Below are positions 23,701 to 35,700 of a stretch of 41,179 bases of DNA, one piece after another. The notes under the pieces were generated by a model, which worked only from the letters and a program-made list of their open reading frames with translations, searched no databases and was not told where the DNA came from. How positions within the stretch are numbered: the first letter of the stretch is position 1; the number at the start of each line of letters is the position of its first letter. The DNA is from Apostichopus parvimensis. Taxonomy: Eukaryota > Echinodermata > Holothuroidea > Aspidochirotida > Stichopodidae. The translations under genes were made by a program, and so were the position numbers. The stretch spans positions 3,844-45,022 of the forward strand of contig KN884433.1 in assembly GCA_000934455.1 (NCBI GenBank), in the 5' to 3' direction.

Positions 23701-26700
23701 AGTCCTCCTCAACCACCTTGTTTTATCTTGACATTTGTACTGCTCCTCTTTTATTGTTGTGGAAATATACTCAAAACTCAAACAAGAGTACTAGTACTTG
23801 ATCTTGCTGCACATGGACGCACAGAACACAATTTGTGTCGAGACGACACATTCTGTCCCGAGACGACACATTCGGACTCACCTTATTTTATGACCTTGCA
23901 AGGTCTTAACGTATTCTGCTTCCGATGGACCAAGGAATATGACAGCGTGACCCAACCTCCCGACCCTGGCAGTCCGGCCGACTCGATGAACATATTCAGC
24001 GGGCGTCCCTGGAGTATTGTACTGTCACAGAGGAAACGAGAACATTTTTTATAATTATACTTCATAAAGAAGTCCTGCAAAAAACTTCTTTTTTTCAAAA
24101 GTATTTTGCATGGACCCATTTTCAACCTCATTTCTCACACAAGAAGGAAAAGAAGAAATGTATGGGTCAAAGATAAATGTAACAACTTTTAGCCCTCTTG
24201 TGAAGAGCAAAAAAATTGTGGGCCAGAATGAGATTCAAACCAGTGAACCTCAGGATTACAAATTTCTGTTTATGATATTACTATATTTAGTTTGGTCCTT
24301 GTACGCATTTCGTTCCATTCATTTTTTAACTTAAAACAGTTGACAAGACTAGACACTCCAAATGAAAAAGAGCAACATTTCAACTCATTCAAAATAAGCG
24401 ACAGATATTTATAATCTGATCCGACAAATTGGCTGTTAAAATTCCTTTTCCTAACTAAATGAACAAATTTATTACTCCAAAGGGTAAAGATCAAATCCTG
24501 CACATCCAAACTTTGCATATTGATAAAAGCATTGATTTCTATCATTTACATTTCACTCCTTTTAAGCAAACCTTTCAAATGTATGACACCTCAAGGATGT
24601 ATAAACTTGTAATTTATAAAAAGAAAGAGGGGGGGGGAAAAAAAAAAAATCAACTTTCTCAGAAAATATGCCAAGATGAAATCTCACACTCCCACTACAT
24701 GATCCATTTCCTCAGGCAACAGACGATTTATCTGTCAAAAAATAAGTGAGTTTGGAAACATTTGTATGTCGAATTTGTTTCGTCAGCCAATCCCACGGAT
24801 TAGAAAGCCGACAGAAGCTTGTTTTTGTAACGATGTGCGTATGGTGATCATGTATGAACACCGGCATATATCGATCCTTCCCTTCACGACGAGTGTTATC
24901 GGGCGGTTGTGTAATTTAATGCTCCCGTTCCACTTAACGTTCAGCATAGATTAACAACTAGGCATTTGATTAAGATTTGATTGTTTTAGGATTACCATAA
25001 GTCCAAATTTATCGGGACTGTCCCATTTCCCGACACAGACAATGTATGCATCATTATTGGTGACCGTTTTTGAAAGCATGATATAACTGTTTCTGACACA
25101 AAAATATGATTGATGGCCGCAATTTTAGCACTGTATAAAATTCACAATTTTCTTAAACAGGGAGGGAGGGAGGGATGCAGTGTCCCACTTTTCTAACAAA
25201 GGGTTTTGGGGGGGTTGGGTAGGGGGTGCTGAGGAGAGGGTTGAATTCAAGTACTGCAAAGCATTTCTTCACAATTGATTTAACACAAGTTCACATGGAA
25301 TTGTTTGCACTTGAGTCTTTTTCAAGATTAGTAAAAAAGTGCAAACACACTTCAGTATTGACTACCACGCTATAAACACTGACATAGTCGCAGAAAGGGT
25401 TTTTGCAAGATCGAGAAAGACCATTAAATTTAGTCAATCTAGTACAGGGGTGGGCGTGAAATTGATTTTTCCAACTGCACTGAATTTTTCATATTCCAAT
25501 CTGCAGGCCACAACTCGTAAGGCTTTATCTTCTCCATTGAAAGGGGAATATTAGGTTTACCTGGTCAGCCTGATAGCAAGATAACAAAGTTTGACGTTCC
25601 CCTGTGCGGCCCTTTGCTACCGGCAATCCAGTAGGATATTCAATCCGCTTCTTTAAGAGCTTTTGGACACTACCCGACTGCTCATGACATCACTCGACTC
25701 ATCCATCGTTACGTGGACAAATCACGGACGGTTAGAGGCACTGTGTGTGTAGGCTTAAATACTGATCAAAAACTATGATCAAAATGTTGACAGTTTTACA
25801 TCAAGCGGGCTTCGGTCGGGGGAAAATATGAACATGTAGCTTTTACCCGACTGACAGTCTGCGGTGTGTGGGCGGTTCGCTACGGAGACTGTCCAGTCTT
25901 GACAAATGTAACCAATCACGGGAAGGTGGACGGGCACTAGTCGTTAATGACGAGCATCTGTCGTATGCACTTATCAGTCTTTCGGTGCGCGGGGTCGGAT
26001 GCTGTTTGACTGTCGGGTCCCTCGTGACTATTGAGGACTAGATCGAGATGGTCCGGTTAAGTTGTGTCCACAAAATTTCTGCTTTTTTTGTGTATGTGTG
26101 TGTCAATATGTATGTATGACATCACACCTGTTTGCTTCAAGCTCACTCTCGGTAGAAACTGTGACAACTTTATTTTCAATATCACAGAGACATCATGTAC
26201 TGAGGTTACTGCAAATTTCACCGAAGTGAAACTTATCTGAAAAAACTATATTTTAAATATCACAAAACCATTCTTTGGAGAGCCCAATGCAGCAGCTGGA
26301 AAAGACAAAGTACAAAGTACTGTTACTATTATGTATTCGATCATTAAACTTACCTGTACTATCCAATCCACATCTGGTAAATCTAACCCTCGGGCAGCGA
26401 CATCCTGGAAAGACAAAGGAAAAAAGTAAAAATTAAAGAGACACTATTTAGTAGAACTTTACTCCTATGGGGCCTATTTGTAAATTCCAAAACCTCTCCC
26501 AGGGCATAATTTGACGATTTATTCAACAGATTCAAATCTGCGATCATTTTTTTTGTCTTTCCGAAATGTCAAAACTCGTTCTGATTCTGGTGTGATGTGG
26601 TCGTAAATGATATCCCAAAGAAAAGTTACACCTTTGAATTGTTGACGCACTTGAGCAAAGCTGAAACGGAAGAAAACGCAGTCACGCAGCGATATGACAG

Positions 26701-29700
26701 ACAGACAGACAGATGAAGAGTGCAGAAAGCCTTTGGAAATATGTAAAACATGAATTTTATATGTCACAAAGGAATTAGATATATCTATGAAGAAAGAGCA
26801 AAATACAGATGTCATTTTAGATGTAATCAAACATGCGATCATGAATTGCAAAACAAAGTAATACATTTGATAAGAGTGAATTTAACACCCTATTAAAACA
26901 CGAGCATAAATCGAAAGTAGCTGTTTTTCGTCTTTATAATATTTAAGCCGCAATTTGCTTTCATCTTATCTCAATCTGGTAGTGCCTTACATCCACACTT
27001 CTCAAGTTAAAGGGAAGTTTTTAAGTTGGGTTGCCAGCAGGGGCACAAAAACAAAACAATTTTTTGATTTTGGGACGATGTGTTCAATGGAATCGAACAG
27101 TGAACATCCTCTGTGCCAAACAGTGATTTTTTTCCCTAATATTGATAAATGTGTATGCGCTGTTCATTACTAATTTTCAGTCAATGTGAAATTGATTGCA
27201 ATCAAATAAGTCTATGTGCAATCAAATCAGTCAATGTGCAATTAATTGCAGTCAAATCAGTTAGTGTGCATATCAATTCCAATCAATCAGTCAATGTGCA
27301 AATCAATTGCAGTCAAACCAGTCCATGTGCAGTTTATCGATCACAAGGGTGACTCAGAATACATTGGACGAATGTAGGTCTGAGAAATTTATGGGTCTTG
27401 GCTACACCAGGGTCATAGATTGGCACAGAGAATGTTTGAGATGATTGGCTGTAAATGACTGTTGAGACAAGGTACATCTGAAGGCAGGATCTGTTTAATA
27501 TCATAAATCCCACCAAAACCAAAATCGCGACACGACGACAAAGTAAGGATTAAGGATAGCAACTAGGCCAAACAAGACATTACATCAAATTTTGTGGAAC
27601 GCAAACAATTCTGTGATGGTTTTAAACCCATTAAATTATAACTCATGAGCAACCAATTGTAAATCTACGGTGCATTGAGAGGGGTGGGTATCTGAATCTA
27701 TGTGTGAGGTTTACATAGTTTGTTCACAAGTTACAAAAAGTCTCTACGACAAGTTTTCAAGCATATGAAAGAAAAAAGTAACCAAAAAAACTTGGAATGC
27801 AAAGTAGGAACCAAATGTTTTTAAAAAATTTTTTAAAAACAATTGTCATTCTTTGTAATATATGCTATCTCACTTTTGGTCACATAGTGATTACAGATAT
27901 CACAAAGCTTCCTTATTTAGCTTCCATACTTAATCAGGTTCGGTAATTCATTCGACATTTCGATGATCCGGCAATTGTTTTGCAATGTTTCATGAGATCA
28001 TAACGTTGAGAAATAGCTTCAGTCACATATGATAGATATCCCTATAGGTTTGGCCCCCAGATAAAAGAATGTAAGAAGGTCAAACCAAAACCAAAACATT
28101 TCAAAAAGACCCTCCTTTTCCTAACAATAATTGACATTATGGTTGTAATTACTAAATACTAAATAATAATAATAAAATAAATAAAAAATAATCATAAATA
28201 ATCATAAATAATACAAATAAAAAAAAATAATAAAAGCAGGATATTGTCTGATATTAATTAACATAGATGATAAATTTGTAATGCCCCTTTTCTGTCGTTT
28301 GTCTAACGATTTTCTATCTTCATTGCGACTGAGTTGATGACTTTTTCCTCATGATAAAAAACTCGCTAAATTCTATCACATTACTCACCGTACACAGCAG
28401 GATACCTTTTCCTTTGTTGTGAAACTCTTCGTAAACATCTCTGCGAACCTGAAAGATGAACGAGAAAGAAGCCTTCCTTTCTGTTTTTTTTTTGTCTTTG
28501 GGGGGAGGGTAACTTGTGGAACTTTGATGAAAATACAAATTCAAGTTATGACAACTATAAAACATTGTACTAGTTGTAAGGTATATTCTCCTTTTTCCTC
28601 CAAAACCTATAAAGCTATTTGAACCAATTACAAAATTTATATAAAAGTTAAAGGGTCTGACATTTGGATCTTGGTAGGATCATCTTCAGAGGCTAAACTG
28701 AGGCTAAAATGAAGCTAACTGAGGCAAAGAAATAGAAAACCAAACATCATAACCAATTACACAAGTTAAAGGTGTATCGCAGTGAAACAGATTTTTAACA
28801 TAAATCCATCCATCCATATTTAACCACCAATCAAAACATAAACCTTCACATTTCTCCGTCAAGTTTGTACGTAAGTTTGTACATTGTAAGACAAAATCAG
28901 AATCCAAATTTTGTTTACATTTAGCTGATTATATATTAAAAGAAGTCCAGGACAAAATTTCGTCTTTCACTGCATATCATACATACCTCCCCATAAATAT
29001 AATCTTTTTACTGCATGTCCTTACCTTTTGTTCCATACTCCCGTGAAGGCGAAATATTTTTAACCCCGTATTATTCGTGTTTTCCTTCCCTCCAGGACAA
29101 AGCATTTCATTCAGCAAAGTGTAATGAAATTCTACCGAGTCTCGATTGGATAGAAAAATCAGCATCTTGGTCTTTGAAGATCGCTAAATGAACAAACGAA
29201 GAAAAACAGCTATTAATGATTTTGTGGGTAACGTTAGTATATATGTGACAGCGTTGTGTTCAAGTGGTTAAGGCAGTAGACTAGTGATCTAAGGCGTGCA
29301 GGTTCGAGTCCTGGCCAGATCATTATTTTGTGTCCTTGGGCAAGGCACTTAATCTCCATGGCCTCTCTTCACCCAGGTGTGTAAATGGGGACCTGTGAGA
29401 TAAACTGTCAGCTGGGCGCTGTTTAGCTGCTGCCCTGTGGAGGGATTGTCTCTATGTTTGACAGGTTATTGTTGACCAACATTGTGATGCGCCTTGAGCA
29501 CCGTTATCGGTGTATATGTCTGCGCTTTATAAATCCTCAATATTAATACTATTATAACCAAAAATTCCCGACCAGAATCTTGCATTCACTTTGCCAGGGT
29601 AAAACATTTTTTTCAATTGAAAATTGCTTCACTTTTCAAGTAAACATTTTGAAACATTTCATTTTCAATGAAACAGATGATGACTGCCTTATTTCGGGAA

Positions 29701-32700
29701 CTCCAGTACTGTCACTGATTTTTCCAATGGAAATGGCAACATAATACTTAATAAATACTCCATTAATTCTGGGAATTAGGCAAGTAAGAAAGTGGTATAC
29801 ATTATACCCTTAAAATGCTTGCAGGATTTATTCAGTCAGATATAACTATTACGACTGAGTACATGTCTCCATCATGCAAACTTAAAACCCACGATTCCTA
29901 GCACTCAATTCATAGATTTAAAATTGATATTTCACTTTTTATTTCAAATGTTTTTATCAAATGTTCAAAGATCATAGCTGTAGAAAATAGCATTATTACA
30001 TGCAAACACAAACACCCATAAATGCTTACATGTAGGGGTGACATATATACTCCTCCAGTATTTGTGATTTACAAATGTTAGCACTTATTACACCAGACAT
30101 TTTTGCTTTATAATGTTATTTAAACTCTCAGTGAAACTAAAATATGCCTCTCAACATTTTTCTAGCAATAGGGTGTTGTTTTTTTTTGGTGATGGTTAAC
30201 TCTTTTGAAAACTTAAATCTTATAACAAAGAATATTAAATAACTAATAAATAAGTAAAATTACATTTAATCTAAAAGTTTCTCCCAAAAACAAAGAAGGA
30301 AAATTAAAATTACTAGCAAGTTAGTCTCTTTCAGTCAGTCTCACTAAATAAATTAATAAAAGTAAGCGGGCCTGACATTTTGATCCTAGCCGGATCTTCT
30401 TCAGAGGCTAATCAGGCCAACTTACTTTTACACATTTCTCTTACACAGGCTCTTTAGTGGATAAGCAGTTTGCTGAATGGTTTTTGTTTTTATTTGAATA
30501 AATTAATACACTAGAGCAAGGGTTCCCTAACTGGGGTGCATGAACCCCCAGGGGTGCGTGAGTCCATCCCAGGGGGTTTGTGAGACGTTTCTGAAAGTCA
30601 AGACTAGAGTACTTTTTGTTGAACTAAAATCTGATATATCATATAATTTAGTAATGTACAAAAGTCGCACCTATCGACAATCTCTTCTCGCGTTCCATTC
30701 GCATATGTTACCATAGTATACTAACGTACCGTGCATGTGATAAAAACAGGAGCATCCGTCTCATCGTGTGTGATGGGTGATCGATGCGTGATACAATTCA
30801 TGATCTGATCTTGAAGTTTCCAAATAAATATTTGTTCATCTCTTGTTTTTTTCATTACAATATTACACTATGAACATGATCTTTTACGAAGCACTGTTAT
30901 GCGTATTATAGTATAATAATGACTCAGATCGAGTCTCGAAAAGTTGGGGGTTCGTGGACAACTCTGACATCCACAGGGGGTTCGTGGGGGGGATAAAGTT
31001 AGGGAAACCACCCTGCACTAGAGCATACAATTTCCATTTAATACTTTACCGTAGATTTTGAGAGAATTAAGGCAAAGAGGGTGACTAATCGCAGTTTGCT
31101 GGGCACGATCATGTAATATTGCTCCAGAGTGTCTGGTATGGTAAAATTAGCATCTTCTTCCTCCGCTACTGGTGGAGGCTTTGTTGATAAGAGTTCCTCC
31201 TCGGGTATGTAATTGCTTTGGTCTTTGCTCGACGGCAACACCACCGCTTCATCTTTGGCAACGTCGATGAATGTCGGATTGGTGAGGGCGATGCCGGCCA
31301 ATCTCTCCACACCTGCAGTGATCAAAATATGAAAGATTAATTAAAAGACAAAGTTTAGCATATTTATACAACTGTGATGCTCAAAAAAAAAAACTCCTGG
31401 TGTGTAAGTACAAAACATTCAAGAACAACCTGCTCTCAATTCTTCTCATTATCTTAATATAATTGCATAAGGTTAACCAGATTTCCAGTTTTCTCACACC
31501 CTTTTCCACAATTTTTTTCTTTTTAATGTCAACTGTTTCCAACAATCTGACGATTTATGACAGAATGATGCAAAAGTGCATATTTTTTTACTTTTCTGCC
31601 AAATTAAATACCTTGTGTCAACGTTGCAGATAGCAGTAATCTCTGGCATCCTTCCGATTGGCTGTTTATAGCATTCAAAATGGCCGCTACATCCTTCTCA
31701 AAGCCCATGTCCAACAACCTATTAGCAGCAGCAAAATAAAACAAATTGAAAATAAATTAATAAGGAATGATTTGCAGTTTGGCTTGAGTGTTAGTCGGAT
31801 GACAGTGGTTAATTAAAAAACACATCACCTACTGTGACTACGGGGCAAGTGTTCACTGGTACGAAAAGTTGGATGTGCAGTTCAAAATACGATCTTTCTT
31901 TACAGACGCTGAAATACTGAATAGTGGCATAAAAATGTTCACAGCAAAGAAGGTAAGTGAGCTTGTTTATACAGTAAAGCTATGGAACCAAGTCTTTTAG
32001 AGAAATATTGGCTTTGCAAACTAATAAGCAATACACTATTCCTAGTGAGCAACAGTGGTTCAGACCTCAGTTCATAATTTTGCTCCAAATGGGAAAGGGG
32101 AGAGGGGAGGGTAGGGGGGTGGGGAGACTACTATGGAAACCATGGAAAGAAGTGTGAAACAGACAACACCTATAACTACATTTGAATTTCCTTAAATTGA
32201 ATAAAGCCAGTAAATGTACATGCTGAGGGCCTTAAATACTTTTCTTTCTTTCTATATTTCTTTCAATTTAGTCTGCTGAAGTCAAAGGTCATATCAGAAG
32301 ACAAAGGGTGTCGATGTACCGTAAAATGTAATCTTTACCTATCGGCTTCGTCTAGGACCAACCATCTCAACTTCCAGAATTGTAACGAAGAGGTGTTCAT
32401 TATGTGGTCTACCAGTCGACCCGGGGTGGCCACCAACACGTTCACACCCTTCCTGATTCGGGCCTTTTCAGACTTTTTTCTCTCTCCTCCGGTAATACAG
32501 CCGGGGACTATCCAATTGAAAGGCTACAGATGAAAATTGTTGAGAAATTGCTTCAAGAATGAGTTGCACCAAAATAGAATATACAAAGAGATATGTTTCC
32601 ATAAAGGTTCATGCGCCTACCTAAACCAGGGGAGGGGGGTTTAGATTTCCCCCATCTTTGAGTTCTGTACAAGCCACTGCTTAATATTGAATCCTGCCTA

Positions 32701-35700
32701 CATTGCTAAAAGCCTTCCACTAAACATTATGAACAATGGAAAGATGACCTCAAACTTGCCTAACTAAAGTACACTGGGGCTAAACTTTTTAAGAATTTTT
32801 ATGTTTACAAACACTAGTCTAATTCAAAAGAATTATTTTGTGAGGGTGCTTTGTAACTTGTGTCCATCTGTTGTTATACAGTTTAGTTGATGTAGATGAG
32901 GCTAAGCCTTTTATGCTCAACCAACAAACTACCAGTCTGAATATTTTGAAACCTGCAGCATGACAGCTTTCTTTCAGAGATGATATTATATTTACTTTCA
33001 ACCACCTGGGTAATTCAAGTGCCCATTCATAAGAAAAGTACTCTCATTTATATATTTAGTTAAAGAAACTCACCTTCACAAGTGTCTGCAATGTCTCAAA
33101 ACTCTGCAAAGCAAGCTAAAAGATGAAACAGAAGAAAAGAGTGACTTAATATGAAATAAAGATATTTATCTGTTGTTAATATTATATCCAAAAAGCTTCA
33201 CAGGAGGTCGCAAAATTAAAACTTATTCAAATTTTTCTTGTACCCTACAAATTGTCGTTCAAGACCCTTGTTGCATTGTATAGTATAGTTATTTAGCGCA
33301 ACCTTATTTGGTTTGTTTACATTTTAATGATAATACATGCATACCTTGATTTGAATGTTACGCAGCCACACCCCAGCCGACCGAAGTTTCATTTATGTAT
33401 ACATGCATTGAGTTACCAGAATATATTATGTTAGCCATGGATTAAGAACAGTTTATCTTTGTGTTCCTGTTTCGACTCTGGAGTTTTATGGTTTAAATTA
33501 AGTTGCCCCGGAACCAATACTACACATTGTTCTTGTATACAAACAGTTTCTGATTCTGAAACATAAATCTTCGTTTGGTGCAAAAATGTAGACATTTGTC
33601 TTAGCTTAATGAAATTGCAATTTTATTTACTTTAGTAATATTTCGACCCAAAACTTGTCAACCAAAGACAGAACCATATCTATAAACCTCATTAACCATT
33701 GTTTGATGCAAAAATGTAGAAGTTTGTATGAGCCTGATGAAATTGCAATTTTATATATTTTTGTAATATTTTGACCCAAAAAGTTTAAACCAAAGACACA
33801 CAGTCCCTTACACATTACCTCTCTGGTTGGAGCTAGTATCACGGCATAAACACCATCTGACCTTTGAACTTTTGGTTGTGCACACTGTAGAGACTGGATA
33901 ATAGGGATACTAAATGCTAGAGTTTTACCTGGAAATAGAAAATGAAAAAAGAAGCATTGGTGTAAATACAAACAAAAACACAGAACAAAATACATGTCAT
34001 GAATTGCATGGATCAGTGGGATGACAAATTTGTTTGTTGCGCGCATTGCGTTGAATTAAACCTAGCTTGGGGTATACCACAGAACACAGATGGTCAGAGA
34101 ATGGCCAGCATCCATAGACCTGTTTATAGCTCATTCTTTGCGAAAGGGCTAATTCCTGTGTAAAGGAAGTACCTTATCGTAATATTGTCATTGTGGGAAC
34201 CTGTGAAAGGTAAACAGCATGATATATTACGTGGTCTTGATAGGCATCGGTTTGTGTGCATTTGGCTTTAATTACTATTTATACTTGTCTTACTTACCAG
34301 AGCCAGTCTGTGATTTGACTAGAACATCGCCGCCTTTCATTACTACTGGAATCGCCTTTGCTTGAACTGAGGTGGCATGCTCAAACCCCATTTGCTTCTC
34401 AAGATTGGAAATCTATAATAATTGAAAAATAAAACAAAGAAATATAATTATTGACAAAGCCTAGAGGACACAAAAAATATGTGTGTGTAAAAACTAATTT
34501 CAACACTGGTTTGCTATGTATATACAAACAAAGATTCAGTTTCCTTTTGGAAACAATCCACAATAGAGCTACCTAATTATCCACATCATGCTTTTGTAAA
34601 GTTGACAAGTTTTGAGATGCAATGTTCAGAAAACAGCGGGGAACCCATCTAGTGTTGCACATGGCTCAATTGTCATGCAAAAGAAAAGCTATGTACATAC
34701 CAGTTTTTGTGTACAGAAAGTTAGTATTTTATGCCAAAATTATTAGAACAAATTCATTATTAGGACAAAAGGCTACACAAAAGTATAGATGAATTATTCC
34801 TTGAAAATGAGTACTCATAGCAAGAATTCATACCCAATGGTTTTGTGGCCCAGTTAAACTTCTGGGAATGTCACCAAAGACAAATCCCGGAGGATATGAA
34901 CAATATGAAGTACATATTTCACTTAATAAAATAAATCACAAAGACTTACATTCATTTTAGCTTTTTTTTAATTTAATTACAAGGGAGAAAATAAAACGAA
35001 GAAAATGTAAACATTAATACCTAGGATCCTAAGGTAAAAATGCATCGATTCTAAACTTTCATGTTAAATGCTACAAGCTACCAGAAAATAACATGTAGGA
35101 GAAGTACTCACCATAAAGGGATGCAGGTTTAACTCCTTGAAGAATTTTACGGAAAAAACGTCTTCTTTCGTTTGTTGAACATTTGAACTGAATGATAGAA
35201 AGAATTTTATAGGAAATAAAAACAATTAGAAGGAAAACCCTTAATGCCAAATAAGTCAAAGCCAAATGACTTTCACTAGTTAGTACTGATTGGTGATAGT
35301 ACAACAAAATACACAGATAACAAGTACAGGAAATGGTGTAACATCACTTCATTTTTATATTTGGAAGTAATCACCTCACGTTGGTGTAAACTTTTTAGTT
35401 TAGGACTGATTGTAAATGGTGATACTATGTTTTTAATCTATAACCCCACCTAGCTGAATACATATTCTTTGAATATCATATAGTATAGATTACACAAAAT
35501 AAAAAACATTTTGTCCTTAAGAAAGTTTTAAAAGTGCTTAATGTCTATAAACATTCTCAGAGACCATCCATGCCTTTTCCTTTTCCCTACTGACATTTGT
35601 GTTGTCACTGTGATTGCGACTTTATTGTCTGTGTGTTGTGCTGACTACAATAATAGTTCCAACAATGTTATTTTATGAGATTAAAAGAAAATTATCATAC

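Noticed and set aside
27178-27332. CRISPR-like array with 30-bp repeats
   Set aside because: There are no constant repeats separated by unique spacers, unit length varies, and it lies in an intron of a eukaryotic gene.
33627-34046. 139-codon minus-strand frame as a single gene
   Set aside because: Only its middle (33819-33928) is coding, as DDX31 exon 5; both ends read into introns beyond clear splice sites.
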